From: Rhizophagus sp. LPA8_4_AMF
Lineage: Eukaryota; Glomeromycota; Glomeromycetes; Glomerales; Glomeraceae
Assembly: GCA_021464525.1 (NCBI GenBank)
Contig: JADRCO010000166.1
Location: 1 to 46,385, forward strand
Length of the DNA: 46,385 bases
Reading direction: 5' to 3'
The notes under the pieces were generated by a model. It searched no databases. It was not told the DNA's origin and saw only the letters and a program-made list of their open reading frames with translations. Both the position numbers and the translations under genes were made by a program. Below are positions 22,632-32,922 of this stretch, piece after piece. Positions within the stretch are counted from its first letter, which is position 1; each line of letters opens with the position of its first letter.

Positions 22632-23674
22632 ATGAATTCTGTAACTTTATCGGCGATTAATAGGATAATAAACAGTAAAATAAAAATAATACCCTATTCC
22701 AATTTATTAGTACGAAGTAAAAGAAGGTTTAGTAGTAATAAACAAAAAGAAGAACCGATAATGCTAAAAAGGTTTTGGAAACAGGTATCCATCCAATCAA
22801 ATCCAGGTACATATATCAACAAAATTTTGATTAATAAATTAAGAAATTAATATTAGAATAATTCCCAATTATAGATACACAAACGTATGAGATATTACTT
22901 GACAAAAGACCATTAAAAACACCAGGAGGTTCAAAATTAACTGTACCTTATTCAAAAAAACATTTAGCATTATTAATAGCTGGAGAATGGGAATCTCAAA
23001 ATCATGTGTTGAAACAGCACTCTTTACCGTTAGTAAGTAAAATAATCACTTTTTAGGCATATATATACATTACATACAATGTTGATCAGAAATACATATG
23101 TACACACATGTAGACGTCCTTGGTTAGTATTTCTATTGATAAAGATGTTATGAAACATGAGGTTATCAACCAATTGTTAAGATATTTTGATAATGATACT
23201 ATTTGTTATCATGAACCATATCCTGATTCGTTAGTTGAATTGCAAAAAAAGTATTGGCTTCCAATATTAGATTGGGTACAAAACACTTATAACGTTGAAA
23301 TTAAAACTACTGACGGAATAAGCGGATTAAGACAGCCCGAAAATACCAAAAAAAAGTTGAAGAATATTATTGAAAATTTTGATTCTTTAAAGTTATCAGG
23401 TTATGGTTTTTCTTAACTTTTCTACGTATATTATTTGTTTTTTAAATAAATTATATTTATTATAGGGTTTGAAAGGGCTACTTTGTTTTCAAAATCTTTT
23501 TTGATTGGGTTGGCTTTAGTAGAGAAAAAATTAAGTGTTGAAGAAGCCTCTAAAGCCTCATCAATTGAAACGATTTCACAAACTACAAGGTGGGGTGAAC
23601 TTGAAGCTCATGGTATTGAGAAAGAAGATATTAAAAGACATTTGGGATCCGTTGCTTGTACTGTTATGTTTTAA
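22632..23674 (+). CDS. ATP12: Mitochondrial F1-ATPase assembly chaperone ATP12
   Basis: Four exons (22632-22806, 22875-23032, 23114-23399, 23466-23674) give 275 aa, near the human orthologue ATPAF2 (289). The N-terminus is rich in Arg/Lys/Ser and lacks acidic residues until about 37, as in a mitochondrial presequence. Conserved parts include FWKQVSI, YEILLDKRPLKTPGG, IAGEWESQ, LPLTSLVSISIDK, DTICYHEPYPDSL and FLIGLALVEKKLSVEEA. ATP12 is a matrix chaperone that binds the F1 alpha subunit during ATP synthase assembly. The last 11 bases, including the stop, overlap the end of the oppositely transcribed mS35 gene. The final residues after SVACTVMF are few, so the C-terminus is slightly truncated relative to yeast. 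Confidence 0.92.
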
Positions 23675-24516
23675 CTTTGATATCCTTTGCTGGTGGTCTA
23701 TACCATTCTACTGGAAATTTAAGTCCACGCAGTTTCTTTTTCTTTAACCTTTTCTCTATATGTCTTGTATCCATTGGAATATCTTCAAATTTATCATCTT
23801 CTTTCTAAATAATTAAATAAACTGAGATTTTTTGGAGATCTTTTAAGAACAAATTTTATTTTACTATAAAAAATAAACTTACCTTGGCTTCTTCTAAGAG
23901 TTTGTCAACCAAATCACTTAAATATTTTTTATTTTGATTAGCATGAGGAAATTTGTCGCAAGAAAATTTAAATTCTATCCCATTAAATCTAGGTCCACAT
24001 AATAAAACAAATTTGTGGAATTGTTTTTGTGTAAGTAATGCTTTTATAGAATATAATTCTATGGTAAGGACTACTTTATTTTGTATTGGCGAAGATTCTC
24101 CTATGTAATATGAATTTTTAAAACATAAAATTGAGGTTGATGAAGGCGGTATAAACTCTTCTGTGAACTCTATTTGTGATAGGAAACAGAAGTGGGTGAG
24201 AAAAAGGGAAAAATAAGACAGGAAGAAGAGAACTATTAGAGTATAATTAACTTGAAAGTTGAGGCAGCTCATATTTGGTTTTCCTCAAGTAATTTCTAAC
24301 TTCTTGTTGAGCCAAAAAAATGTCAAATCCGGGCTTGGTCATTGCATCAAACTCATACACTGGCATATTTTCAATATCATATAATTCAGCTTCTGGATCT
24401 CTTCGTCTACTCGGTCCACGGCGCGAAAAAGTAGGAAAATGTCTACATAACGTTAGTCTAAATAATGGAAGGTTTCTTTGTGAAAAACGAGAAGACAGAG
24501 TTATCATCGATATCAT
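23664..24516 (-). CDS. RSM24: Mitochondrial small ribosomal subunit protein mS35 (Rsm24 family)
   Basis: Three exons on the minus strand (24516-24252, 24169-23883, 23804-23664) give 230 aa. The N-terminus is basic and hydroxylated with no acidic residues for 40 positions, a likely mitochondrial targeting peptide. The core (KVVLTIELYSIKALLTQKQ, FVLLCGPRFN, KFSCDKFPHANQNKKYLSDL) matches the conserved block of mS35, including the KFPH-QNK-YL-DL signature. A Lys-rich C-terminal exon ends in VEWYRPPAK. mS35 is a mitoribosome-specific 37S/28S protein. The gene is convergent with ATP12 with an 11-bp coding overlap, and head to head with WDR7 over 204 bp. Confidence 0.87.
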
Positions 24517-24720
24517 CTTAATGGTTTTTTTTTGAAAGAATATGACGCTCTGTTTATTATGTGATAATCGACATGTGGCATTTCAAAGATTGAAGATCTG
24601 TATATTTAATATTTTCTCACCCTTATCCATTGGAAATTTTCGGAATAAAACGGCATATTTTAGCAATTAAGGGCTAATTTTTTATTTAATTTTCTTATTT
24701 ATTACTTTTTTTTTCTCTTG
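24517..24720. promoter_or_regulatory. Putative bidirectional promoter of mS35 and WDR7
   Basis: Only 204 bp separate the start codons of these two divergent genes, so both promoters and 5' UTRs must lie here or overlap coding sequence. The segment has T-rich stretches near the WDR7 start. No TATA box can be assigned with confidence. Confidence 0.5.
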
Positions 24721-27700
24721 ATGGCATCGTCGTCTTTGATTGTTCCATTGGCTTTTTGGGTTAATTTACCTACTGCTCCTATAACTACCGTTGCTTACAA
24801 AGAAGGACATATTGTTACTGGTCTTGAAGACGGTCACATTTGGATATTTCGTTGTATTATCGACGGGCAAGGAGCTCCTCAGGTGAATTTTAAATCGACT
24901 CTGCTTATATCATTATTTTTTCTTACCTCAGCGACATGCTGTATACTTAGACCTTAACAATCATTTTAATTTAAAAGTACTCTATATACATAATACGTGT
25001 TATCATATTTCCTCAATTATTTTATTTAAGTTGATTTTTTTTTGTCTACAAAAATTAGTTACAACATAAAATTTTATGTTTGGGCCATAAATCTTCGATC
25101 ACCGCATTAACAATTATAGAAGGTCAAACCGATGGTTGTGCGGGGAACGATTATGTATTCATAAGCGCCTCAAAAGACGGGTAAATAAATAAATTAATTT
25201 TTTTTGTTTGATCTGTTATATTATATTACAATATTTAATTTATTTTTATATACGACTTATAGAGATGTTAATAAATGGTGTTTGTTGGATGGAAGATGTC
25301 TTACGAGCATATCTAAAGCTTTTTGTGGAATTATAAAAAGTTTAAAGCCATTAGCCGAATATTCTCAGGTAATTAATAGATTAAAATATTTTAATTAACT
25401 ATATTTCCCGAAAAAAAAAATGTTGAATTTTTTTTTTAATTTATAGCCAGCAAAATTTCTTTTATGCTCTGGATTTTCGAATGAGATCACTATACTAAAT
25501 TGCACAACACTAGAGGTAAATTTATTTTAGAGAAGTAATCGATTTTATTAAGAATTTTATGAGTAATTTATTTTCTAAATTAGCTTGTACGAATTTGGGG
25601 CGGCCATAATGATTGGGTTGCTTGCACCCCTTTTTATGATTCAGGTAAATTTATATATTTAACATAATTCCAATATTATTATTTCTTATTTGTAATTTTG
25701 TATTAAATTTAATTCGATTTAATTAGATGCACGCCAAATAAGATTGTTAACTTCAAATTTCAATGGAATTTTGAAAATATGGGCATTTGATGAATCAAAT
25801 CATATTAATAAAGAATATGACAATGTTGGGTTACTAGAAGCTCAGGGAGATAAAATCTTAGAGTTAATTAGTAATCCATATGATATTGGAGTTATATTAG
25901 CCATAACGAAAAGTTACGCTATAGTATGTGAGGAATTTATTGTCATTTTTTAAAAATTTGCAAAAAAATTAACTCGAGTTATTTATTTAGACTTTTACAA
26001 TACGTCGAGGAAAGATGGTTAATTTTCAACGTATTCGAGCTTCAAAAGAAGGGATTTATTGGACAAGTGGAGCTTTCCTCTCAAAAAACCGAGTGTTATT
26101 ATGGAATCAGGTAAATAATGATAAACTTTTTTCTTTTTTTTCATTAAAATCTATAACTGATTATCTTTGGGGAAACGTAGATGGGCAATGCTTATTTGTA
26201 TTCAATACCATCATATACGGAAAAAAAAATTCCAACAGAAAATGCACATTTGCATATAAAGCCAGGGCTTATTCGAAGATCATCTTTACCTAATTTACAA
26301 AAGTCTAATGTTGAAAAATTACCAAATTCGGCTCAGTTAAGGTTGGGACAATATATAGTATATATTGGATGCTGAAATAATTGATGATATGTAATATATA
26401 TACACATATTTTTCTTTTTAATAGACCACAGTTATTGGAAACTGTTTGTTCAGATAACGAAAGTCTTGCTATAACGACGGTATTTGCATTATCGAGCATT
26501 GATGGAAAGGCATCTAATTTGTATTTAATTACTTTCCGCAATCAAAGAAATGGTACTTCGTTTGCATTCAAGCCATTATCACCAATGGCACAAGAATCTG
26601 GAATATGTGAGAATAATTATAATGTTCGGGAACTAAAATGGCCTCCTGGTAAGTTTATGAAAAATTATAAAAAATCCACATTAAAAAAATTTTTTTTTAT
26701 TTAAATAATATTGTTTTCTCATTAGAAACATATTTGTCTGATATATGGCAATTAAACCATAAGAATGATAATATTACAGTTACAACTATGGTGTATGATG
26801 TTTACTTAGCTATTGGATATGGTTTGTAATATTTTTGAATTTTGTTTCAAATTTATTATAAAATTTATAATATTTTTAAAAAATTATTTTATAGAGAATG
26901 GTGAAATCCATTTTGTACCATTATCAATGGCATTGGCACAATCAGCAGAAATACAAAATTCAACTTCAATACCAAATTCAATTCACAAATTAGAAGGACA
27001 TATAGGTAAAGTAACTTGTTTATATACACCAAATTCACAAAATTTTGGACACAAATATCTTTTGTCTGGTGGTGAAGATTGTTCAGTAAGAATATGGAAT
27101 TTGGAGTAGGTTATTGATAGTATATTATTCATTTTATTTATCTATTATATAATAATTTGTACTATTATTCATTTGAAGCCTTTTTTTAATTTTGTGACAG
27201 AGGAAAGCAACTTGCTTCTTTTAAGTATCACAGTCAGAGTGTCACTCATTTCTTTGAGCCTCCTAGTGATGAATGTCAAAGACTTAAAAGATGTGTAATT
27301 TCCGTTGCTAAAGATAATTCTTTGGCTATTATATCTTTAGAAGGATTAAACTGGTAAACTTATTTTTTTATTCTCATTTTTATTTGATATTATTATACAT
27401 CTATTAACCTTATTTTATCGTAGTTTATATGTATTTGGAGGTTATCCTTATCCATTGAATAAGATTCAATGGAGAAATTCTGAAGGATTTATAATTTTAT
27501 TTTATAATGATGATACAGCCCACTTCTGGCAGGTTTTGTACAAAATTTCTTTTTTCTTTTTTTTTAAAAAAAAATCCCTGCTTATAATTATTTCTATTTT
27601 TAGACACAGACATTAGAGCTTTATCAAAAAGTTGCAGGTTCAGATGCAAGAGATATGTTAAAAGATGCATCATGGAGAACAAGGTTTAATATCTATTAAT

Positions 27701-30270
27701 TACCCATTTAAGGAAAGGATTATTACTAACATTTGATTTATTCATAGCTCAGTAGAACAACAAGAGTTTATTATAAACAAGACTTTAACATCTTTTACAA
27801 ATAATTCTGATGATGGTAAATATTCTTACTTTTTCTTTTTCTGTTTTACGTGACCTAACCATATGTACTCTTTATTAATGACGATAACATATTAGGAAAA
27901 ACTTTCCTTCAAATATTTACAATAAATATCAAACAACTTATTAATGATATTTATCATTATCATGTGTCACAATTTGGTTCAAAGCCTAATTGTACAAGAA
28001 TAATTGAAGATTTTGATGAAAAACCATCATCAGTATCCAAGATATTTTCATGGACAACTGGTGGTGCTTTGCAATCATCCTCAGTTACTTCCACGTCTCC
28101 TTCAATTGAGCCAGAAACTGAAGCTATTGATGCTAGCACAGTTCAAGTTTTGATATCTACTTTAATGACATGGAGAATTGACAGTTCTTTGGATAAATTA
28201 TGTGCGGAGAAATTAGGTTTAAAGAAGTCTTCAAACCGAATAACATTTGGATTAAGAGGGTAAAAAAAAAATTTTTTTAAAATAGTCTTTTTCATATACT
28301 AAAGGAGATAGTAACCTTAAATATTCAAATAGGGCAAATGGCAATATGGCATTTGCTGTCCCTTCTCCTAATGATAGTGCAGCAATATGGAAAATTTCAC
28401 AAACTATGACAGCTTCACTTCTATTATCGATTGTTGGTCTGACACGTTCATTCCTTTCCATGAAAGGTAAGTAAATTTGTCTTCATGTGATTTTTCAAAA
28501 GCGCTTACATGATCTATATTTATAGGCTTGGAAAAATATACAAGCGAACTTATAACACACTATGGATCATTGCTGTCAGAACTTGTTGGGAAAGAATATT
28601 ATCATTCTTCTCTTGCATTTCATGCTAAATATTTTCAGGATCCACTTGGTAAGCTTACTATACCTAACCAAATGACGAGAAATGAAATTTATTTATTTTT
28701 ATTAATTATTTTTACATTAGAGGATATAAGAATGTCAGCAAGAACTCTTTTTTCATCAGCCTTAAATAATATGCCATCCTCAGAATTAACATCAATAATT
28801 GATTATTGGAAACAATTTTGTGAGTTTGTATGTTCAACATCAAATAATTATTGGGAACTTCAAAGCCACGATTTACTTATTTTTTCCAATTGATTTGATT
28901 AAGTACCAGCAGTAGCTTCTCCGGGTATATATAATAATCAGTATATGGCAAGATCAACTATATTACTTGGAATGATTGGAGCTGATTATCCTAATTACTT
29001 GTCACAAACGTTTGTATATTTGTACTTTAACTGTGTATGGATATTGAAGTAACCTAAAAACTGAATATACTATTTTTTTAATTGATTGTTTTAGCGTTGC
29101 CAGAAATATTGCACTTTCATTAGTACTATTATTACATGATAGTTCAAAATTATCACATCGGTTGGCTGCACTTGAATTATGTGGAAGGGGATTTTCAACG
29201 TGGGAGCCTCATATCCTTTAATGCTTAATAAAAAATGTTAGGAAATCTAAACAATTATATCCTTAACTTTTTAACTTTTTGTTGACACATTTTGATGCAG
29301 TAGCAGTGTTGAAAACTTTATTTACATTTGCAATCGAGACAGATACTAATGCTGCAACAATTAGAGCAATGGCACAAAAAGCTATATTTCAAATATCCGC
29401 GGTTAACACACCATTGTGTATATCGACATTAACACATGAGACCAATGATTCAAAGAAGCCGTCAGAAAAGTCGGGATTTTTAAAACTAATATCGATTTTT
29501 ATACGTAAAAGGCCACTATTATTGTACTCTAATTTATCTGGATTAGCTGAGGCAGTAGTAAAATCTCTGGATCCTAATATACCTAAAATGAGGGATACAG
29601 TATTACAAACCACAACAAGCGTATTACATGATTTGGTTAAAACATTTCCTTCAGTTGCTTTTCATGGTGGATTACAAAAATTAGCTGTTGGTACACTTGA
29701 AGGTGCTTCAATAATTTATGATTTAAGAACTGCAACTAGGTTGCATATATTAGAGGTAAATATGGAAAGGAGGTATATTTTTTGTTTTAGAAAATAAAAT
29801 TCGTTTGTGAGACTTAAAATTATTTTACAAAAAAAAAAAATTTAGGGACATACAAAATCAGTTACAGCAATAACATTTTCAGGAGATGGACGATTAATTG
29901 TATCTTGTTCATTGGAAGAAGGTACAGTAAGAGTATGGAATCCAAACCCTGGTTTTTTAGGAATGATAGCAGGATCATTAACGAACGGTAATGGAGGAAA
30001 TGGTAACGGAACACCAAGAAAAACACCTTTATCAAGTTCTATTAAACCTTCTAAAACATTTGCTTTTAATCTTGGTGAAGATGGTAAGTTTGGGAATAAT
30101 ATTAAAATTAACCGATTTAATGTTGGCAGTTTAATTTATTTTTGATTTTATATTTAAATTTAGCACGTTTATCTGTTGCTTCAATATTGGAATCCGTTTA
30201 TTTTGAATGGGTAGCTGATAGAACCGTAAAATTACACGTTAAAGATTCCATTATGTCATTTAATGTCTAA
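24721..30270 (+). CDS. WDR7: WDR7 / rabconnectin-3 beta, WD40 protein of V-ATPase regulation
   Basis: Twenty-four exons give 1,230 aa. Exon ends are 24882, 25180, 25368, 25515, 25644, 25923, 26110, 26341, 26648, 26821, 27105, 27353, 27532, 27683, 27815, 28259, 28466, 28648, 28819, 29009, 29210, 29755, 30083 and 30270; every junction keeps phase. The N-terminal half holds WD40 repeats (GLEDGHIWIF, SASKDG, LVRIWGRHNDWVACTPFY, LSGGEDCSVRIWNLE). The middle is helical (YMARSTILLGMIGADYP, LAALELCGRGFSTWEP). The C-terminal region (QKLAVGTLEGASIIYDLRT, then EGHTKSVTAITFSGDGRLIV and EEGTVRVW) matches the end of animal WDR7. With DMXL proteins, WDR7 controls V-ATPase assembly and endolysosomal acidification. 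Intron 21 (29211-29288) appears to be a U12-type AT-AC intron. Confidence 0.92.
29211..29288 (+). other. Probable U12-type AT-AC intron within WDR7
   Basis: The intron starts ATATCCTTT, which equals the U12 5' splice-site consensus, and ends in AC. It has TCCTTAAC at 29260-29267 and TTTTTAAC at 29268-29275, both matching the U12 branch-point consensus (TTCCTTRAC); they lie 22 and 14 nt before the 3' end. Removing exactly 29211-29288 (78 nt) joins GAGCCTC to ATTTTGATG and gives EPH-FDAVAVLKTLF, in frame with both neighbouring exons. No GT-AG pair nearby restores the frame, and unspliced reading hits TAA at once. Confidence 0.85.
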
Positions 30271-30611
30271 TGTGTAGTGAATGTATATTTGATATTTACT
30301 GTATTTTAGTTCATCAATAGTAATAATTTAAAGAATTTGTATTTATGTATTTATTAAAGAACAGCAATTATTACAGATTATATTATTATATTTATATATT
30401 ACTGAATTATTAAATTCAACAGCCTAATGACGCTGTTATATTAGATTATTAGATAGTTACCCAATAAAGTCGAGCCAACTTATCAAGTTAAATAAGTTTC
30501 CGATAATAAGCATAATAAGCATGTAGTAAAAAGTCGATTACAGCGATTGCAATCCGATTTCGACAAGGCACCGGCAAACATTCAAATTCATCTATCTTAT
30601 GTATACTAATA

Positions 30612-30799
30612 TACACTCAAACCTTTATATAACGATATGTTGGGACTCATATGAAAAAATTTAAAAAATATCGTTATATCAAATTATACCGATATTTATA
30701 TGTCCTCACATATAGTGGGAATTTAAAATTTTATCGGTATATCAAGTTTTTAATAGTGTATCGGTATATCGAATATCGGTATATCGAGGTCTGACTGTA
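30612..30799. mobile_element. Small pogo-like non-autonomous element (MITE)
   Basis: The left end reads TA-CACTCAAACCTTTATATAACGATA and the reverse complement of the right end reads TA-CAGTCAGACCTCGATATACCGATA. These are imperfect terminal inverted repeats bounded by TA. The interior repeats CGGTATATCGA-type words in both orientations. The ends resemble the pogo-like end at 429, so it is probably mobilised by a transposase of that kind. Confidence 0.6.
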
Positions 30800-30882
30800 T
30801 TTGTCATTTCCTTTTCATATGGAATTATGACAGCTTTGAAACGGAAATTATCGTCAAAAGCTGTTTAAATGAGGGAAATACA

Positions 30883-31045
30883 TTACTTTTCTTCAATCGT
30901 AATACTTAATTTATTTAGTCTTATGATACTGTACATCTTTCTTGGAAGAAGTAGTCCCTTGTCACCATTATCTATCATTCTCACATGTTTCTCTTTGGCT
31001 TCCACAAAGATTTTTCTACCATTACTCAATGCAAGCAAATAAAGG
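30883..31045 (-). pseudogene. Unassigned coding-like fragment
   Basis: The minus strand reads about 50 codons without a stop, with balanced amino-acid use (LALSNGRKIFVEAKEKHV, then RMIDNGDKGLLLPRKMYSII) up to TAA at 30883. No acceptor or start precedes it and TGA lies just upstream. It sits just past the NDUFA1 stop, so it may be a relic, a separate exon of an unseen gene, or chance. I do not recognise a family. Confidence 0.25.
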
Positions 31046-31106
31046 AATCATTTCATGAATTATGATTATTATATAAATATACGCATACATATTTAGTTTT
31101 ACAATC

Positions 31107-31624
31107 TCAAAGTTTTTTATTTGTCAAATAATAAATGCTACTTGTATTAAATCCTGGTGGAGCAACTGGTTCGGCCTTAGACAAGAATTTTATTTAAAAA
31201 TAAAAATAAAAAAAAGGATTAGATATTTACTATGACTTTAATTTCTCTAAAAAAAAGAAAGAATACGAACTGATTGATGACTTGAACTTCCTGTTAGTCT
31301 TTTATCTCGTTCTAACATCTGTTTATCCCATTTATCCATACTGTGCCTCGGAGGCTATATATATGGAAAAATTAATGAATTAATATAATTATTGAATTTT
31401 ACCGAACTTGTTCGAAAAAAAAAATAATTTTCTTAATATACCTTTCCTTCATTATTATATCTTCTAGATAAATTCAGCAATGAACCGGTTATGCCAAACA
31501 TAGCCGTAACAAGGCCTAACGAAGAAGAGTATATTTTTAATGTCAAATAAAGTTATTTTCATATTATTTTAATACTTTAAAATATCATACCAAGTGGAAT
31601 AAGAGCTTCAAATGGAACAGGCAT
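31107..31624 (-). CDS. NDUFA1: Complex I accessory subunit NDUFA1 (fungal NI9M type)
   Basis: Four short exons on the minus strand (31624-31591, 31515-31442, 31354-31271, 31175-31107) give 86 aa. The N-terminus MPVPFEALIPLGLVTAMFGI is a single membrane anchor, followed by a positively charged turn (LSRRYNNEGK), the conserved PPRHSMDKWDKQMLERDKRLTG block, and a tail ending in SIYYLTNKKL. MERDRR-type residues after one N-terminal helix define NDUFA1, an accessory inner-membrane subunit of NADH:ubiquinone oxidoreductase. It is far too fragmented to be seen as an ORF. Its start is 170 bp from the divergent TTC1 start. Confidence 0.88.
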
Positions 31625-31794
31625 ATTGTATTAATGACATTTATCTTGTCCCCGATGAGTTTAAAATTAAATCAATTAAATCTTGATTTTTATGGTAGTA
31701 TGAATACATTTAAAATTCTTGTTGTATCACAAAAGTTAATCATGTATAAAAAAAGTCGTAAATTCGTAACAAATAATTTGTAGTTTATTTCATC
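31625..31794. promoter_or_regulatory. Putative bidirectional promoter of NDUFA1 and TTC1
   Basis: The divergent start codons are 170 bp apart, so both promoters must fall in this interval. It is plain AT-rich sequence; no clear core element was identified. Confidence 0.5.
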
Positions 31795-32792
31795 ATGTCT
31801 AAAATTGAAGAAATTCAAGGTGATTAAATAATCCGAATTAAACTTTCCCTACTTTTAAAATATTAACTTTCTAAATAGGAATATGTTTTTTTTCCTTTGA
31901 TAAAATTACCAAGAATCTGTAAATCATCAAGAAAATGAGGAAATCATAGAAGTAACGCCAAAATTCACACCTAAAGAGATTGCAGAACTACTAGAAACAG
32001 CTGAGCAACATAAATCAACTGGAAATAAATTTTTTAGCTTACAAAAATTTGATGAAGCAATTGAACAATATAAAAAGGCTTTAGATACTTGTCCTATTGA
32101 GAAAAAGAAAGAAAGAGCTGTTTATTGGGGAAATATTGGAGCTTGTGAAGTTAAATTGGTAAATATGAATAAGTTTATGCTTTATTCATTATGATTAAAT
32201 TGATCTGTTCTTATTTTTTATAGAATAGGTATAAAGAGGCAGTCGATGCATGCACGAAAGGTACGGAAGTTAATAATTATAGATTACGTAATTTCTTTAT
32301 TTCATAGATTCATTAAAACTTTATTTCGATAATCTAATAGCACTTGAAGATGATCCAGCATATACAAAGGTATTATTCCGTCGAGCACAAACAAATGAAA
32401 AAATAAACACATTGTTTTCAACAAATTCTGCACTTGAAGGTAATATTTTATCTTGATTTTAATCATTTCACATTTTAAAAATGAATTAAAATTTTTTATT
32501 CTTGCAAGATTACAAGAAACTTTCATCGGATCCAATCCATAAATCTGATCGAGTAGTTTTAGATAATCGTAGTTTGATATCTAATGCGATCAAAAGATTA
32601 CCTCCAAAAATAAAAGAATTAGAAGAAAAGGAAAAAGCTGAAATGATAGATAAACTTAAAGGCCTTGGTAACACTATTTTAGGAAAATTTGGTTTATCAA
32701 CAGATAATTTTCAAATGTTACAAGATGAAAAAGGTTCTTACAATATACAATTTGTTAATACTCCTGATAAAAATGGAGAAGGTGGAAGTTAA
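31795..32792 (+). CDS. TTC1: TTC1-like tetratricopeptide repeat co-chaperone
   Basis: Five exons (31795-31819, 31914-32158, 32224-32260, 32308-32439, 32509-32792) give 240 aa. After a short acidic lead, three TPR motifs follow: HKSTGNKFFSLQKFDEAIEQ, then ERAVYWGNIGACEVKLNRYKEA, then AYTKVLFRRAQTNEKIN. The C-terminus contains EMIDKLKGLGNTILGKFGLS-TDNFQ and SYNIQFVNTP, a diagnostic tail of TTC1 (animal TPR1). TTC1 is a cytosolic TPR protein reported to bind Hsp70/Hsp90 C-termini and Ras/G-protein partners. The first exon is only 25 nt. The stop is 130 bp from the convergent PDA1 stop. Confidence 0.88.
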
Positions 32793-32922
32793 ACGTGTGA
32801 AATTATATAGGTATTTTTATAAATTAACTTAAATGGTTTGTACAATAAAAGAAAATTTGTACAACGACGTACATAAAATTTTACACCTCCTGGCTATTGA
32901 ATGATAATAACAACTCAAAAAT

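Larger units (their letters stand above)
30271..31106. other. Intergenic region with a TIR element and a coding-like fragment
   Basis: This holds the 3' UTR of WDR7 (AATAAA-like signals are unclear), the small TA-bounded inverted-repeat element at 30612-30799, and on the minus strand a 50-codon readable stretch (30883-31045) directly downstream of NDUFA1. Nothing else was recognised. Confidence 0.5.

Noticed and set aside
29192-29302. GT-AG alternative for WDR7 intron 21 (GTGGGA to GATGCAG or GCAGTAG)
   Set aside because: Both joins shift the frame and remove the conserved WEP residues; only the AT-AC cut restores WDR7.
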